From assembly GCF_002899675.1 (NCBI RefSeq), contig NZ_PKUU01000007.1, positions 62,001 through 126,000 of the forward strand: DNA of 64,000 nucleotides, written 5' to 3'. This DNA comes from Clostridium sp. chh4-2. Its GTDB lineage: Bacteria; Bacillota; Clostridia; Lachnospirales; Lachnospiraceae. The notes below the pieces were generated by a model that saw only the letters and a program-made list of their open reading frames with translations, had not been told where the DNA came from and did no database searches. This document shows, piece by piece, positions 1 to 9,373 of the stretch; position 1 is the first letter of the stretch; each line of letters opens with the position of its first letter. The translations under genes and the position numbers were made by a program.

Positions 1-303
1 CGCATTGATCAGAGAGAGGAGAAATTTCCTCAAACTGATCTCCATCTCCATCCTCTGAAAGGAACGGTCCAAAATCCTTCTGACCAACCGGATAATTCTG
101 CTGCCGACAGCCAGAATCAACGCTGCAATCAACAGCTTATATCCAAAAGCCAGCAGACCGGGCAGCCAGCTTTTTATCGTCTCCAACATCACATTGGGAT
201 TCAGCTGGGCCAAATCAGACTGTACTTCTTCTGCAATCGGAAGCGTCTCCGATGCAGTTTCCGCCAATGTTTCCGCCAGGGTTTCTACTGTATTCCAAAT
301 CAT
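1..303 (-). CDS. MscS-family mechanosensitive channel, N-terminal part
   Basis: This is the first 101 codons of a gene that runs off the left edge of the window. The start codon overlaps the glgB stop in an ATGA arrangement (300-303), so the two genes are probably translationally coupled. The visible protein has a short polar N-terminus, a hydrophobic helix (LLAFGYKLLIAALILAVG) and then a basic stretch with RIIRLVRRILDRSF, which is the usual opening of small MscS channels before the pore helix. The family opens under membrane tension to release solutes during osmotic downshift. The pore helix and the beta domain lie outside the window, so the family call rests on the N-terminus alone. Confidence 0.72.
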   Translation of the reverse strand, partial: MIWNTVETLAETLAETASETLPIAEEVQSDLAQLNPNVMLETIKSWLPGLLAFGYKLLIAALILAVGSRIIRLVRRILDRSFQRMEMEISLRKFLLSLINA

Positions 304-2672
304 GATTTACTTCTCCTGGATCCAGTTTTCTTTTTTGTCTCCGCTGCCGGAGCTGCTTCTTTTACAGCGGTTTTGCCATCCGCAGCTTTTACCGCAGTTT
401 TCTTTGTTGTTTTCACCGCAGCCTTAGCCTTTTCCTGTCCAGGCATGCAGGTGAAGATATGAATGCCAAGAGGCGCCAGCTGAATGGTGATAGAATCTTC
501 TCTGGCATCGCATTCATCCTTTTTAGAGGACTTGGCGCGTCCGTTAATCAGGCCGCTTCCGCCAAATTCTGCCGAATCGCTGCAAAAGATCTCTTTATAT
601 TTTCCGGCAAACGGAACTCCCACCTTGAATTTCTGGTGAACCACAGGGGCGAAATTGCATACAAAGAGCAATGTCTCTTCTTTTTTCTTGGTTTTTCTTA
701 AAAATACAACGATATTGTCTTCAGCCGCCGTACTGTTAATCCATTCAAATCCTTCCGGATGATAATCCATAGCAGCCAGTGCAGGATATTCCGCATAAAG
801 TTTATTCAAACTCTTCACATATTCCTTCATCTGCTGGTGGATTGGATATTCCAAAAGATTCCACTGAAGGCTTTCATTTTCATTCCACTCGGCAACCTGG
901 CCGAAGTCCTGGCCCATAAATAAAAGCTTCTTGCCGGGATGTCCCAGCATAAATCCATAGGCCGCGCGGAGGTTGGCGAATTTATCTTCCATCGTCTCTC
1001 CAGGCATCTTGCCGACCATGGAGCCCTTTCCGTGCACCACTTCATCGTGGGAGAATACCAGTATGAAATCTTCGCTGTAAGCATATAAAAGGCTGAATGT
1101 CAGCTCTCCGTAATGATGGCATCTGAAAAACGGATCATAATGCATATATCCGGTGAAATCATTCATCCACCCCATATTCCACTTATAATCAAATCCCAAC
1201 GCTCCGTCCTTCACATCGCCGGTGATCTGAGGCCATGCGGTTGATTCTTCTGCGATCAGTATCGCTCCGTCTTTTCTCTTTTTAAACACATGATTTAAAT
1301 GTTTTAAAAACTCCACCGCTTCCAGATTCTCATGTCCGCCGTAGATATTAGGAATCCACTCGCCCGGGTTCTTGCCATAGTCCAGATACAGCATGGAAGC
1401 GACCGCATCCATACGGATACCGTCTGCGTGATATTTATCCGCCCAGAATAATGCATTGCCGATCAGGAAATTGCTCACCTGAGGGCGTCCGTAATTATAG
1501 ATCAGGGTTCCCCAATGAGGATGGCTGCCCTGTTTGGGGTCTTTATGCTCATAGACACAGGTGCCGTCAAAACAGGCCAGTCCGTGCATATCACGTGGGA
1601 AATGGGCCGGCACCCAGTCCAGCAGCACCCCGATTCCCTGTCCATGCATATAATCCATAAAATACATGAAATCATCCGGCGTTCCGTAACGGCTGGTAGG
1701 AGCATAATATCCGGTCACCTGATAGCCCCATGACGCATCCAAAGGATGTTCCATAACCGGCATGATCTCCACATGGGTATATCCCATCTCTTTCACATAA
1801 GCCGCCAGTTTTTCCGCGATCTCGCGGTAATTATAGAATTCGGAGCCGAGAACCGTATTGCCCTCTTCGTCCGTCTCCGCCGTTTTTCTCATCCAGGAAC
1901 CCAGATGCACTTCGTAAATGGACATCGGCTTTTCTTTTGTATCTGTTTTAGCCCGCTGTTCCATCCATTCTTTATCATTCCACTGGTATCTGCTGATGTC
2001 CCATACCACGGAAGCCGTATTAGGACGCAGTTCACAGTAATTTCCGTATGGATCGGCCTTTAATAAAGGATCTCCGTTCGGACATTTCACTTCGTATTTA
2101 TAGATGGAGCCAATCTCCATGCCCGGAATGAATAATTCAAAGATGCCGGAATCTCCCAGCTTCTCCATCTGGTGACGGCGTCCGTCCCAAAGGTTAAAAT
2201 CCCCTACAACGCTGACTCTCATCGCACACGGAGCCCATACTGCGAATAAAACACCACTCACCTCTCCGATCTTCCACGGATGCGCACCCATCTTCTCATA
2301 AACATTGTAATAAACTCCGGCTTCAAACTGCTTTTGTTCTTTTTCGCTTATCACCGGTCCATATGCATATGGATCGTTAAGTTCTTCCTGCACTCCGTTA
2401 TCATAGGTCACCACCAGCACATACTCAGCTACGGTCTTTCTCGGTATCAGCACTGCAAAGAATCCGGCTTCATCTGCCAGCTCCATGGGATAGCTTTTAC
2501 CGGTCGCTTTCAATTTCACCGAAATATTAACTGCAGTTGGAATAAATGCCTGAATCAGCAAGCCATCTTTCGTAACATGAGGTCCGAGCAGCCTGCAGGG
2601 ATCGCTGGCTTCTGAATATACCAATTCTTCAATACCAGCCCAATCCATCAAATCATATAAAATTTTGTCCAT
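300..2672 (-). CDS. glgB: 1,4-alpha-glucan branching enzyme
   Basis: The 790-residue protein makes alpha-1,6 branches in glycogen by cutting and transferring alpha-1,4 glucan chains. An N-terminal starch-binding (CBM48-like) region holds VLFAVWAPCAMRVSVVGDFN at about 141-160, followed by a GH13 barrel. The catalytic triad is visible: Asp422 in DGIRMD, Glu475 in AEEST and Asp543 in SHDEVVHG, with the same spacing as E. coli GlgB. The last 40 or so residues are a Lys/Ala-rich tail that is not part of the fold and is unusual for the family. The start follows a strong GGAGGAGG. No other glycogen genes are in view, and the next gene downstream is an MscS channel. Confidence 0.96.
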   Translation of the reverse strand: MDKILYDLMDWAGIEELVYSEASDPCRLLGPHVTKDGLLIQAFIPTAVNISVKLKATGKSYPMELADEAGFFAVLIPRKTVAEYVLVVTYDNGVQEELNDPYAYGPVISEKEQKQFEAGVYYNVYEKMGAHPWKIGEVSGVLFAVWAPCAMRVSVVGDFNLWDGRRHQMEKLGDSGIFELFIPGMEIGSIYKYEVKCPNGDPLLKADPYGNYCELRPNTASVVWDISRYQWNDKEWMEQRAKTDTKEKPMSIYEVHLGSWMRKTAETDEEGNTVLGSEFYNYREIAEKLAAYVKEMGYTHVEIMPVMEHPLDASWGYQVTGYYAPTSRYGTPDDFMYFMDYMHGQGIGVLLDWVPAHFPRDMHGLACFDGTCVYEHKDPKQGSHPHWGTLIYNYGRPQVSNFLIGNALFWADKYHADGIRMDAVASMLYLDYGKNPGEWIPNIYGGHENLEAVEFLKHLNHVFKKRKDGAILIAEESTAWPQITGDVKDGALGFDYKWNMGWMNDFTGYMHYDPFFRCHHYGELTFSLLYAYSEDFILVFSHDEVVHGKGSMVGKMPGETMEDKFANLRAAYGFMLGHPGKKLLFMGQDFGQVAEWNENESLQWNLLEYPIHQQMKEYVKSLNKLYAEYPALAAMDYHPEGFEWINSTAAEDNIVVFLRKTKKKEETLLFVCNFAPVVHQKFKVGVPFAGKYKEIFCSDSAEFGGSGLINGRAKSSKKDECDAREDSITIQLAPLGIHIFTCMPGQEKAKAAVKTTKKTAVKAADGKTAVKEAAPAAETKKKTGSRRSKS

Positions 2673-2817
2673 AATTCCTCCTCCATCCGCATGTTTTAAT
2701 ATTTCTATTTTATCATTCTATTTTTGTTTTTACAACGAAATTGTTTCACAACTTATCTTCATAATTCTTCCATTTCAGGTACAACCCGATCTATTTCTCC
2801 ACCAAATGAAAGATTTC

Positions 2818-3882
2818 CTAATTCTCCGTCCGGTAATATGCCAGCATCAGATCCACCACCCGCCCATAGCTCTGGACGCCGTCTGCCTGGCTGTTGGCTT
2901 TTAGATAGGTATCGTTCATCTTAGTTGCTGTCTCAGCCACCTTTCCCTCATATCGGTCCCAAAACAGGTTATTGGCATTCAGGTCCATGAGCACCTGAGG
3001 ATTCAGTCCTCCAACCAGTTCCCTGTAGGTTTCCATATCCGTTCTGGCCAGCGCGTTGCCCGCATAGATCCATCCGGCCAGGTAGCCGCTGTAGCGGAAT
3101 TCTTTCATCTCCGAATTGATACAGGCCAGATAACCGATAAAATTGGCCTCATCTTCCCGCATATATCCCCTCAAATGCGACAATTCATGACAAATGGTAT
3201 GTGGAATATTGTAAGCAGTCATATCCTTATTATAATTCGCTTCGATGGTAAATGGAGAATAGATTCCGCTTAACTGCTGGTAAGACAAGATCTGAGAAAA
3301 CAACAGTCCCTTGGGAAGCGGATAAAATCCATCCAGCCCCGGATATTCATCACCCAGCGCCCTCATGGATTTCACGCCTTCCTTGTTAAGAACCGATATA
3401 GATGGAAAATGGCTCTGCCCTGCGTCTGCTTCCCCTTCCGGCACTGCATCGGGCACATTTTCATTGACACATTCCGTCAGATAGCGGCATAATTCCACAA
3501 GCTCTTCTTTTGAAGAAGGCTGAACCTTAAAATCCAGCGACGCGGAAAACGGCTGGCGGTAATAGTTGATGCCGCAGTTGATTGTATAAGAAAAAAACAA
3601 GGCCCCGGTTAGCAAAAAAGTCCCCCCGAGCAATTTTTTCGGCTTTCGTATATTTCGAACTCCATAGACCACACAAAAAATAACCAGCGCATAAAGCCCC
3701 AGTTCCACCACAGAAAATGGAAACAATCCGGTCAAACGTCCCAGTGTTCCCGTCAGAAGCGGATAAACCGTAACCGCATACCACTGGCCGAATCCCCCGA
3801 TGTTGCGCGCCAGTAACTGCAGCCCCAAAGCCGCTCCAAAAAGTATTCCCCCAATGATCAATACCTTCTTTTCTCTCGCCAT
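2818..3882 (-). CDS. DUF3810-family membrane metallopeptidase-like protein
   Basis: The 354-residue protein has three hydrophobic segments in its first 100 residues (about 7-25, 55-78 and 85-103), then a large presumably extracellular domain. That domain carries HELSH at 232-236 inside IPHTICHELSHLRGY, a zincin-type HExxH motif, with REDEANF eight residues later supplying a likely third ligand. This is the DUF3810 pattern. Members are presumed zinc peptidases but I know of no established substrate. The start has a GAGGGG ribosome site close upstream. It is a single gene on the minus strand, divergent from lepB, with no obvious functional partner. Confidence 0.8.
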   Translation of the reverse strand: MAREKKVLIIGGILFGAALGLQLLARNIGGFGQWYAVTVYPLLTGTLGRLTGLFPFSVVELGLYALVIFCVVYGVRNIRKPKKLLGGTFLLTGALFFSYTINCGINYYRQPFSASLDFKVQPSSKEELVELCRYLTECVNENVPDAVPEGEADAGQSHFPSISVLNKEGVKSMRALGDEYPGLDGFYPLPKGLLFSQILSYQQLSGIYSPFTIEANYNKDMTAYNIPHTICHELSHLRGYMREDEANFIGYLACINSEMKEFRYSGYLAGWIYAGNALARTDMETYRELVGGLNPQVLMDLNANNLFWDRYEGKVAETATKMNDTYLKANSQADGVQSYGRVVDLMLAYYRTEN

Positions 3883-4053
3883 GTTCCCCTCTCATCTCAT
3901 TTAAATTTTATATTATTATTTTACCTGCCTAATGTGAAGTTTTTATTACCATTTTGTGAAAACCCTTGCGGAAAGTAAAATTCTCATATAAACTCTTTAT
4001 AGCAATCGTATCAGTTAAGAAACGGTTAGAAAATCTAAGAAGGTATGCAATAT

Positions 4054-4626
4054 ATGAAACAAGAAAATAAGAACGCTGAACTCACCCCGGAGGAACAACA
4101 GCCATTCAGCTGGAAACAGGAAATCTGGGACTGGGTTAAAATTATCATCACCGCCGCTGTTATCGCATTTGTGCTCAACAAATTTATCATTGCCAACAGC
4201 CGGGTGCCCAGCGGTTCCATGGAAAACACCATCATGACCGGAGACCGGGTAATCGGTTCCCGCCTCACTTATAAATTCCAGGAACCGGAGCGGGGCGATA
4301 TCGTGATCTTCCACTGGCCGGATGACGAATCCGTCTATTTTGTAAAAAGAATTATCGGACTTCCGGGAGACATCATAGATATCAAAAACGGAAAAGTCTA
4401 TCTCAACAACTCAGAAACACCTCTTGATGAACCATATCTCCTCGCCGACATGATCCCCGAGCCGCCGCTGCATTACGAAGTGCCTGAAGACTGCTACTTT
4501 ATGATGGGCGACAACCGCAACGACTCTTTGGACGCTAGGCGTTGGGAGAATACTTATGTACACAAAGACAAAATTATCGCAAAGGTATTGTTCCGGTATT
4601 ATCCCCGTATCAATAAGATTGAATAG
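4054..4626 (+). CDS. lepB: signal peptidase I
   Basis: This type I signal peptidase cleaves signal peptides of secreted proteins at the outer face of the membrane. One N-terminal transmembrane helix (WVKIIITAAVIAFVLNKFII) anchors it. The catalytic Ser lies in VPSGSMENT (Ser55 with the start used here) and the general-base Lys in VKRIIGLPGD (Lys98). The box MGDNRNDSLDARRW is also present. At 190 residues it is a short Gram-positive form. An in-frame ATG at 4045 sits only one base after the AGAAGG site and is unlikely to be used; ATG 4054 gives a spacing of 10. It is monocistronic and convergent with phoR. Confidence 0.95.
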   Translation: MKQENKNAELTPEEQQPFSWKQEIWDWVKIIITAAVIAFVLNKFIIANSRVPSGSMENTIMTGDRVIGSRLTYKFQEPERGDIVIFHWPDDESVYFVKRIIGLPGDIIDIKNGKVYLNNSETPLDEPYLLADMIPEPPLHYEVPEDCYFMMGDNRNDSLDARRWENTYVHKDKIIAKVLFRYYPRINKIE

Positions 4627-4690
4627 GATATGCCTGTTCAAATCCGGTTAATCAGGAAGATTGTAAGCGGTCTTCGAATAGCTGTTTACC

Positions 4691-4735
4691 GGATTAAAAA
4701 AACAGCTCGGAAGACAGGCCCCCTATCTTCCGAGC
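4691..4735 (-). terminator. intrinsic terminator of the pho operon
   Basis: A perfect 10-bp stem, GCTCGGAAGA (4705-4714) with TCTTCCGAGC (4726-4735), is followed on the minus strand by TGTTTTTTTAA. It lies 16 bases beyond the phoR stop codon. On the plus strand it could also stop lepB transcripts, but that side has a poor U-tract. Confidence 0.85.
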
Positions 4736-4750
4736 ATTACTTTTATCACT

Positions 4751-6427
4751 TTAAAACACAATTCGAACCACGGTACCCTCACCCACTTTGCTTTCCAGCT
4801 CCACTTGGGCGTCATGATAAATCGCTCCATGTTTTACAATAGAAAGTCCCAGGCCGGTACCGCCAATCTGTTTGGAATGGCTCTTATCTACCCGGTAAAA
4901 ACGTTCGAAAATCCTGTCTTTATCCGCTTCCGGAACACCGATTCCCGTGTCGGCCACAGTCACTACCTTGCGCATTCCCTCATTTTTAACCGTAACCATG
5001 ACTTTACCGTTGGTTTTATTATATTTAATCGCGTTGTCGCAGATGTTAAAGATCATCTCATCCAGAATCTGTCTTGCCCCATGGACAACAGCCGGTTCGC
5101 CCTGAAGGCTTATGGATACTTTCTGCTTATCGGCATTTCCCTGAAGGCGTTTTACCACGTCGGAGGACACTTCGTACAGATCCACCGCGCTTTTTTCCAC
5201 CTCTACGGCATTTTCATCCAGCTGGGATAACTTGATGATATCTCCCACCAAAGTGATCAGGCGCTGGGCCTCCGTATAGATATTTTCCGCAAAGCGGGCC
5301 ATGTCTTCCGGGCGCACCAATCCATTTTTCATGATTTCGGCGTATCCTGAGATAGAGGTGAGAGGGGTTTTCAATTCGTGGGACACATTGGCCGAAAACT
5401 CTCTGCGAAGCTCTTCTCTGCCCTGCTTTTCCGTTATGTCCAGGATAACGATGATAGCGCCTTTATTCCGCCCTTCATCAAGCACCGGATTGGCGATCAT
5501 CTGATAGCAGTGGCCGTTCAGTTCCAGATTCTGTTCCGCATGACGTCCGGCCAGGGCATGATCCACAGCCTCACGAAATTCCGCGCTTCTGTTGAAGTTC
5601 AGAATATTCACTCTGGAATCGGGAACCAGCTGACGTTCCACCCCTAATATTCTCATGGCGCTGCTGTTGTACGAAACAACTTCTGCCTTACTGTCTACCA
5701 CGATAAATCCCTCGCTCATATTCTCGGTAATGGCGGCAAACTCCATCTGTTTCTCCCTTAAAGTATCCATCTGTTTGTGGATTGTCAGGTTCTGCTTTTC
5801 GATCCTTCCGATTAACGGAGATAATTCGTCATAAACCGACGCCTCATCCGGGTTATCCAGATTCAGATTATTGATCGGCCCCACGATCTTTTTCGTCTGA
5901 ATTTCAGCCAATACCATGGTAATGCAGAAAATCACAATGGTGAGCACCACAATCCACGGGATTGCCTGCATAAAGGACGCCCAGCCGCTTCTCGTCGTGC
6001 TGGCAACACGGATCACGGTATCATCGCTCAGCCTTACCGCATAGTAATAAGTCTGCTCCGCCAAGGTTTCCGACGGTCTTGTAATAGATCCGCTTCCCTT
6101 TTCCAGCGCTTCTTTAATCTCCGGGCGGTCCAGATGGTTTTCCAGGTTCTCACTGTTTTTAAAGCTGTCGTATAAAACCCTTCCGTCCGTATCCACCCAG
6201 GTAATGCGGTTAATGCGGTTGCCGTCTCCTCTGGTGGACAGAAAATCCAGATATTCTCTGCCTCCCATCTCCATGGCGGACTGGATATAGCGCACCTCGG
6301 TGGCCACTTCCCTTTTCATCTGCGTCTGCAAATCCTTGTAAAACATCCCAGTGGTCACCAAAGTGGCCAGAATCAGGGAAAATAAGGCTACCAGACACAT
6401 ATTCCAATATATTCTTCGTCTCATCAT
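4751..6427 (-). CDS. phoR: phosphate-responsive sensor histidine kinase
   Basis: The 558-residue membrane kinase has TM1 at about 8-29, an extracytoplasmic sensor region, TM2 at about 153-174, a linker, a PAS-like domain (about 225-330) and a HisKA/HATPase_c core. The phosphorylated His350 sits in VSHELKTPLTS. The N box is NICDNAIKYNK, the G1 box is VADTGIGVPE and the F/G2 boxes are ERFYRV and GGTGLGLSIV. Its start overlaps the phoB stop in ATGA. Placement at the end of a pst-phoU-phoB operon identifies it as the kinase that relays PstSCAB/PhoU phosphate status to the response regulator. Confidence 0.93.
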   Translation of the reverse strand: MMRRRIYWNMCLVALFSLILATLVTTGMFYKDLQTQMKREVATEVRYIQSAMEMGGREYLDFLSTRGDGNRINRITWVDTDGRVLYDSFKNSENLENHLDRPEIKEALEKGSGSITRPSETLAEQTYYYAVRLSDDTVIRVASTTRSGWASFMQAIPWIVVLTIVIFCITMVLAEIQTKKIVGPINNLNLDNPDEASVYDELSPLIGRIEKQNLTIHKQMDTLREKQMEFAAITENMSEGFIVVDSKAEVVSYNSSAMRILGVERQLVPDSRVNILNFNRSAEFREAVDHALAGRHAEQNLELNGHCYQMIANPVLDEGRNKGAIIVILDITEKQGREELRREFSANVSHELKTPLTSISGYAEIMKNGLVRPEDMARFAENIYTEAQRLITLVGDIIKLSQLDENAVEVEKSAVDLYEVSSDVVKRLQGNADKQKVSISLQGEPAVVHGARQILDEMIFNICDNAIKYNKTNGKVMVTVKNEGMRKVVTVADTGIGVPEADKDRIFERFYRVDKSHSKQIGGTGLGLSIVKHGAIYHDAQVELESKVGEGTVVRIVF

Positions 6428-7095
6428 ATCTCCTCAATCTTGTAGCCAACGCCCCGGATTGTCTCTATATAATTTCCGCCGATGCCCAGTTTTTGACGCA
6501 GAGTGCGGATGTGAACATCCACGGTTCTCGTCTCACCGTCAAAATCATAGCCCCATATCTTAGAAAGCAGCTGGTCACGGCTCAGCACAATCCCTTCATT
6601 TTCCATTAAATAACAGAGAAGCTCGAATTCTTTATAAGTCAGATTCACAGGTTCTCCGTTCACATGAACAGTGTGGCGGATGACATTCACCTTGATGGGC
6701 CCTATCTCGTAAAGTCTGGTTTTCTGTTCCGGCTCGGTGCGGCGAAGCACTGCTTTGACACGGGATACCAGTTCCATCATCCCAAAAGGCTTTGGAATAT
6801 AATCGTCCGCGCCGCTGTCCAGGCCCACTACCTTATCGTATTCCGTTCCTTTGGCGGTCAGCATAATCACCGGGATTTTCGCTGTCTCTACCGTATTTCT
6901 GATCTTTTTTAATATGGTAAGGCCGTCCTCATCCGGCAGCATAATATCCAATAGGATCAATGACGGAAGCTCTGCCTTCATCCCTCCCCAGAAATCTTTT
7001 CCGCAGGCAAATCCGGCGGCCTCCAGCCCTGTGCTCTGAAGCGTATAGATCACAAGTTCCCGGATGCTGTTATCATCTTCCACAAGATAAATCAT
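6424..7095 (-). CDS. phoB: phosphate response regulator, OmpR/PhoB family
   Basis: A receiver domain with the acidic pocket VEDD at 5-8 and the phosphorylated Asp50 in LILLDIMLP is followed by an OmpR-type winged helix (LTYKEFELLCYL ... VDVHIRTLRQKLG). The start at 7095 (MIYLVEDD) has GGAGGG eleven bases upstream and begins four bases after phoU. The in-frame start at 7182 would overlap phoU by 83 bases and add 29 residues that do not fit the family. The product is 223 residues. It probably activates the Pho-box-like repeats ahead of pstS, and so its own operon. In Gram-positive nomenclature it could equally be called phoP. Confidence 0.94.
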   Translation of the reverse strand: MIYLVEDDNSIRELVIYTLQSTGLEAAGFACGKDFWGGMKAELPSLILLDIMLPDEDGLTILKKIRNTVETAKIPVIMLTAKGTEYDKVVGLDSGADDYIPKPFGMMELVSRVKAVLRRTEPEQKTRLYEIGPIKVNVIRHTVHVNGEPVNLTYKEFELLCYLMENEGIVLSRDQLLSKIWGYDFDGETRTVDVHIRTLRQKLGIGGNYIETIRGVGYKIEEI

Positions 7096-7099
7096 CTTT

Positions 7100-7753
7100 T
7101 TAATTTCCCTCCACGTGAACTCCGGTAATTGAAAATTCCACCCATTCTGCAATATTGGTGGCGTGGTCACCGATTCGTTCAAAATACTTGGCGATCATGA
7201 GAAGATCAATGCAGAATTCTCCGTCGCTGTTATCTTCTTTTATAAGGCTGATCAGTTCTTCTTTCACTTTAGAAAACAGGTCATCCACCACATCGTCGTA
7301 CTGAATTACTTCCTGTGCGATCTTTAAATCCTTTTTCACAAAAGAATCCACACTTTCCGTAACCATCTTTATGGTAGCCTCCGCCATATCGCGGATGTGG
7401 ATGTTGCTCTGTACCTTTCTGTCTTTGATAAATCCGGCAATTTCCGCGATATCGGACGCCTGGTCGCCAATCCGCTCCATATCCGATATCATCTTCAGCG
7501 CAGACGAAATCAGGCGCAGGTCCTTTGCCACCGGCTGCTGCTGAAGCAGAAGCCTCATGCACAGGCTTTCGATGTCCCGCTCCTTCTGGTCTATCTCTTT
7601 ATCTGTTTTATAGACCTGCTCGCTTAAACTGCTTTCCCCCATCAGGGTTCTGGATGCATAAGCGATAGCATCCTCACATAACGCTCCCATGCGGATCAAT
7701 TCCACATTCAAATACTCCAACTGCTCATCAAACCGATTGCGCATATCAACCAA
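7100..7753 (-). CDS. phoU: phosphate signalling and transport accessory protein PhoU
   Basis: The 217-residue all-helical protein has the two PhoU repeats, each with the metal-binding pattern: [12 protein letters not shown] in the first half and [13 protein letters not shown] near the C-terminus. PhoU couples the PstSCAB transporter to the PhoR kinase and keeps the regulon silent when phosphate is plentiful. The gene overlaps the end of pstB by 8 bases and has GGAGG ten bases upstream of its ATG, so it is read from the same message as the transporter. Confidence 0.95.
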   Translation of the reverse strand: MVDMRNRFDEQLEYLNVELIRMGALCEDAIAYASRTLMGESSLSEQVYKTDKEIDQKERDIESLCMRLLLQQQPVAKDLRLISSALKMISDMERIGDQASDIAEIAGFIKDRKVQSNIHIRDMAEATIKMVTESVDSFVKKDLKIAQEVIQYDDVVDDLFSKVKEELISLIKEDNSDGEFCIDLLMIAKYFERIGDHATNIAEWVEFSITGVHVEGN

Positions 7754-8495
7754 ACCTCCCCGTTATATAATCCTCTGTCTTCTGGTTCTTCGGCATGGAG
7801 AAGATCTGCTCCGTCTCACCGAATTCAATCACCTCTCCCAACAGGAAGAATGCGGTTTTATCTGAGATTCTGGCTGCCTGCTGCATGTTGTGCGTAACCA
7901 TAACAATAGTATAATCTTTTTTCAGTTCCACAGCAAGATCTTCTATCTTAGATGTGGAGATCGGATCGAGAGCAGACGTGGGTTCATCCATCAAAAGCAC
8001 TTCCGGCTGCACCGCCAATGCTCTTGCGATACAAAGCCTCTGCTGCTGTCCTCCGGAAAGTCCCAACGCGCTTTTCTTCAGACGGTCTTTTAACTCATCC
8101 CAGATCGCCGCATCCCTTAATGATTTTTCCACAATATCGTCCAGCCTGACTTTTGAACGGATTCCATGCGTTCTCGGCCCGAATGCGATATTATCATAAA
8201 CGCTCATGGGAAATGGATTCGGTTTCTGGAACACCATGCCCACCCGCTTTCTCAGCAGGTTAATGTCCATATTTCCATAAATATCCTGTTCGTCCAAAAG
8301 GATTTCTCCTGTTATTTTACATCCTTCCACCAGATCATTCATACGGTTTAAGGATTTTAAAAGCGTAGATTTACCGCAGCCCGACGGGCCGATAAACGCG
8401 GTAATTTCATTGGACTGAATCTTTAAATTGATGCCCTTTAATGCCTTAAAATCACCGTAATATAATTCCATATTATTAATAGTGAGCTTATCCAT
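7746..8495 (-). CDS. pstB: phosphate ABC transporter ATP-binding protein
   Basis: The 249-residue ATPase of the high-affinity phosphate importer. Walker A is GPSGCGKST, the signature is [15 protein letters not shown], and Walker B is [12 protein letters not shown] with the switch His in [14 protein letters not shown]. The [10 protein letters not shown] opening and the [15 protein letters not shown]-loop region are characteristic of PstB rather than other ABC ATPases. It follows pstA and overlaps phoU by 8 bases. Its own ribosome site is weak, which suggests reliance on upstream translation. Confidence 0.97.
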   Translation of the reverse strand: MDKLTINNMELYYGDFKALKGINLKIQSNEITAFIGPSGCGKSTLLKSLNRMNDLVEGCKITGEILLDEQDIYGNMDINLLRKRVGMVFQKPNPFPMSVYDNIAFGPRTHGIRSKVRLDDIVEKSLRDAAIWDELKDRLKKSALGLSGGQQQRLCIARALAVQPEVLLMDEPTSALDPISTSKIEDLAVELKKDYTIVMVTHNMQQAARISDKTAFFLLGEVIEFGETEQIFSMPKNQKTEDYITGRFG

Positions 8496-8506
8496 AATCT
8501 ATCGTT

Positions 8507-9373
8507 CTATCCTTTCGCGATTCTTTTGGCAATCAGGCCGGAAACCGCATTGATTCCCACCACAATTACTAAAAGTACAACTGCAGTTGCGTATGACTGG
8601 TTGGTGTACAGACCTTCATTTGTCAGCACATACATGTGCACAGCCAGAGTCCGCCCCGAAGACATCAGATTGGACGGCACGCCGGCCACCGTTCCCGCCG
8701 TATACATCAAAGCCGCCGTTTCCCCTACAATTCTTCCGACAGCCAGAATAATTCCGGCCAGGATTCCCGGCACTGCGGACGGCAGAACGATCTTAAATAC
8801 GGTTCTCAACCGTCCGGCTCCAAGTCCAAAGCTTCCTTCCCGAAAAGAATCGGGAACCGATTTTAACGCCTCTTCCGTAGTTCTCATGATCAGCGGAAGA
8901 ATCATAATCGCCAGCGTGAGAGCCCCGCCCATGATGGTGTAGGACCAGCCAAATGTGACCGCAAACAAAAGGAAACCGAATAAACCGTAGACAATGGAAG
9001 GGATTCCCGATAAGGTTTCCGCTGTCACCCGGATCACGGCAACCAGTTTATTGCCGCGCTTTGCATATTCCACCAGGTAAATCGCCGCAAAGATGCCAAG
9101 AGGCCCTGCGATCAGCAAAGAAAGAAAAGTCATAATAATCGTATTGATTAATGCGGGCATCAGGGAAACATTTTCACTGTTATATTCCCATGCGAATAAG
9201 CTTGGAGTCAGATACGGAACTCCTTTAATCAAGATATAAGCTACCAGAAACAGAAGGGTCAGAACGGTCAGCGCCGCTGATATGGTTACCAGCAGCATGA
9301 GAACCAGGGAAAGCGGGCTTCTTCCATATGCTTTCATCTTCTGTGAAAATGTCTGTTTATTAATTGGTTCCAT
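8507..9373 (-). CDS. pstA: phosphate ABC transporter permease PstA
   Basis: The 288-residue permease has six predicted transmembrane helices and the binding-protein-dependent permease loop containing EGSFGLGAGRLRTVFKIVLP, which contacts PstB. The region AETLSGIPSIVYGLFG is a PstA/PstC hallmark. The start ATG shares one base with the pstC stop (TAATG at 9371-9375), so the two permeases are probably made in equal amounts to form the PstA-PstC channel. Confidence 0.96.
   Translation of the reverse strand: MEPINKQTFSQKMKAYGRSPLSLVLMLLVTISAALTVLTLLFLVAYILIKGVPYLTPSLFAWEYNSENVSLMPALINTIIMTFLSLLIAGPLGIFAAIYLVEYAKRGNKLVAVIRVTAETLSGIPSIVYGLFGFLLFAVTFGWSYTIMGGALTLAIMILPLIMRTTEEALKSVPDSFREGSFGLGAGRLRTVFKIVLPSAVPGILAGIILAVGRIVGETAALMYTAGTVAGVPSNLMSSGRTLAVHMYVLTNEGLYTNQSYATAVVLLVIVVGINAVSGLIAKRIAKG

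Noticed and set aside
3970..4010. Promoter-like TTGCGG-TATAAA ahead of lepB
   Set aside because: The spacer is only 15 bases and the -35 is weak, so I do not list it as a feature.
4639..4695. Inverted repeat AATCCGGTTAA / TTTACCGGATT after lepB
   Set aside because: It is followed by A-rich rather than T-rich sequence on the plus strand and has a large loop; the nearby perfect hairpin at 4705-4735 is a better terminator.
7093..7182. Longer start for the phosphate response regulator
   Set aside because: The extension overlaps phoU by 83 bases and is atypical of the family; the start at 7095 has a ribosome site and fits the receiver domain.
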